Part shown: positions 63,304-64,000 of the stretch, one piece after another
Numbering within the stretch: the first letter of the stretch is position 1
Layout: each line of letters opens with the position of its first letter
Assembly: GCA_039820545.1 (NCBI GenBank)
Contig: JBCBPW010000013.1
Coordinates: forward strand, 35,772 to 99,771
Direction: 5' to 3'
Length of the DNA stretch: 64,000 nucleotides
Origin: JALEFZ01 sp039820545
GTDB taxonomy: Bacteria > Bacteroidota > Bacteroidia > J057
Notes under the pieces: model-generated
Seen by the model: only the letters and a program-made list of their open reading frames with translations
Told to the model about the DNA's origin: nothing
Databases searched by the model: none
Made by a program: the position numbers and the translations under genes

Positions 63304-63650
63304 CTATCGAGTGGTCAACTCCTCATAGATATCCTGATTCAAACGTGCTATTTCTACTATGACTTTCTGTTCCCAATTCCTCTTTATGGCGCTTCGATAG
63401 CCATATGAAAGAAAATCCTGGCTGTTTGACCCCTCACTTTCGTTAAGGTCTTTCAAAGTTTTATCGAACTGACGAGCTTTCTCATAGACATAACCTCTTC
63501 TCTGGTAAATATCAACCGAACATTTATCATGCTACAGAATTGATTGCTGTATAGGGATCTCTATTATCTTGGTGAACTCTTCAGTGTGGACTACCTGATT
63601 GGTAAGCTCAGGTGTATTATTCGTGTTTTCTCTCCTCTTTTTACTTAAGT
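63304..63650 (-). pseudogene. Possible decayed gene with one in-frame stop
   Basis: The minus strand carries a protein-like frame of about 115 codons: KKRRENTNNTPELTNQVV ... FTKIIEIPIQQSIL, then a TAG near 63529, then HDKCSVDIYQRRGYVYEKA through RSAIKRNWEQKVIVEIARLN to LTTR and a stop at 63304. The composition looks like a real soluble helical protein rather than noise, yet there is no start codon and an internal stop. Read as a remnant; no family recognised. Confidence 0.4.
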
Positions 63651-63689
63651 TCAGTCTAGTATTCTATAAAAACTACACTCAATAAGAAC

Positions 63690-64000
63690 ATGACCATGCC
63701 CAAAATATGGACCCTCCTGAAGCCTTATTGGTTCCTTCTTTATACTACTGCAAGTATAGCCCATGGTCAGACTAATATTTCTTCATCTGATTTATCTTGT
63801 GATTCATGCATGATCGTCTATTACCATGATGAAGCCCGACGAAATATCCAGATTGATCAGGACTCATTCATGAAATATTTTTCTTTGGGGAAAACACTTT
63901 CACAAAAAACTGGGGATGAGGTTATTTTGGCTAAACTTGACAACCTACGAGGATTGCAGGCCTATTATACAGGCAGTATCATAACTGCCTGTATAATAGG
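63690..64000 (+). CDS. Exported protein of unknown function, 3' end outside window
   Basis: The first 103 codons lie in the window. ATG 63690 (or 63696) begins a signal peptide (WTLLKPYWFLLYTTASIAHGQ). The mature start reads TNISSSDLSCDSCMIVYYHDEARRNIQIDQDSFMK and then a helical region KTLSQKTGDEVILAKLDN. The last 40 bases form a perfect inverted repeat, so the final dozen residues may not be authentic. Not recognised. Confidence 0.55.
   Translation, partial: MTMPKIWTLLKPYWFLLYTTASIAHGQTNISSSDLSCDSCMIVYYHDEARRNIQIDQDSFMKYFSLGKTLSQKTGDEVILAKLDNLRGLQAYYTGSIITACII
63961..64000. repeat. Perfect 17-bp inverted repeat at the window end
   Basis: CCTATTATACAGGCAGT and ACTGCCTGTATAATAGG flank the six bases ATCATA, with the second arm ending at the last base. 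The arms may continue outside. It lies inside an open reading frame. Confidence 0.85.

Overview
The window is from a Bacteroidota chromosome. The signs are four large secreted proteins with C-terminal type IX secretion (T9SS) sorting domains, AraC-type hybrid two-component sensors, a TAnnTTTG-type promoter box upstream of leuA, surface proteins ending in S74-like chaperone domains, and a short Bacteroidota-style LeuA. An environmental Saprospiria- or Cytophagia-like organism is my inference, not something the sequence proves. The sequence is a draft: ten Ns mark an assembly gap at 57449-57458.

Layout. 1-5.1 kb: a secreted GH5 glycosidase (cut off by the window start) and a T9SS-exported M60-like metallopeptidase. 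5.2-15.5 kb: a nine-gene minus-strand operon for branched-chain amino acids, transcribed leuA-leuC-leuD-leuB-ilvE-ilvD-ilvB-ilvN-ilvC, with a recognisable promoter. 15.7-24.6 kb: single genes: a helical-repeat protein, a secreted trefoil/Cys-repeat protein, a TPR hybrid sensor kinase, a lipoprotein, a nitronate monooxygenase homologue and a small membrane protein. 25.1-39.0 kb: a surface-protein and signalling locus. It has two paralogous proteins (YadA-head-like repeats or a seven-bladed propeller, each ending in an S74-like domain), a membrane propeller kinase paired with a soluble REC-HK-REC-AraC protein, and a T9SS protein. The three structural genes share upstream direct repeats spaced exactly 21 bp, which I take as a candidate regulon of the neighbouring AraC output protein.

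39.3-42.5 kb: a mobile-looking segment. It has a GIY-YIG gene between two tRNA-3'-end-like repeats, integrase-arm-like GGTGTC repeats, a phage-like gene, a PD-(D/E)XK exonuclease, a YspA-like SLOG protein, and about 650 bp of GC-rich sequence full of inverted repeats with no convincing gene. 42.5-45.5 kb: a LytTR response regulator and LytS-like kinase. 45.7-53.7 kb: a beta-helix exported protein and a 2324-residue T9SS trypsin-like protease/adhesin. 53.8-56.4 kb: a second phage-like cluster (DUF6266 protein, a lipoprotein with a C-terminal membrane anchor resembling a unimolecular spanin, a small membrane protein) with a 76-bp tandem repeat. 56.7-63.1 kb: three tandem small exported paralogues plus a truncated fourth copy, a truncated-looking fibre-type protein, and a T9SS M23 peptidase with three BACON-like domains. 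The last 0.7 kb holds a probable pseudogene and the start of another exported protein, ending in a perfect inverted repeat.

No rRNA, complete tRNA, CRISPR array or transposase was seen.
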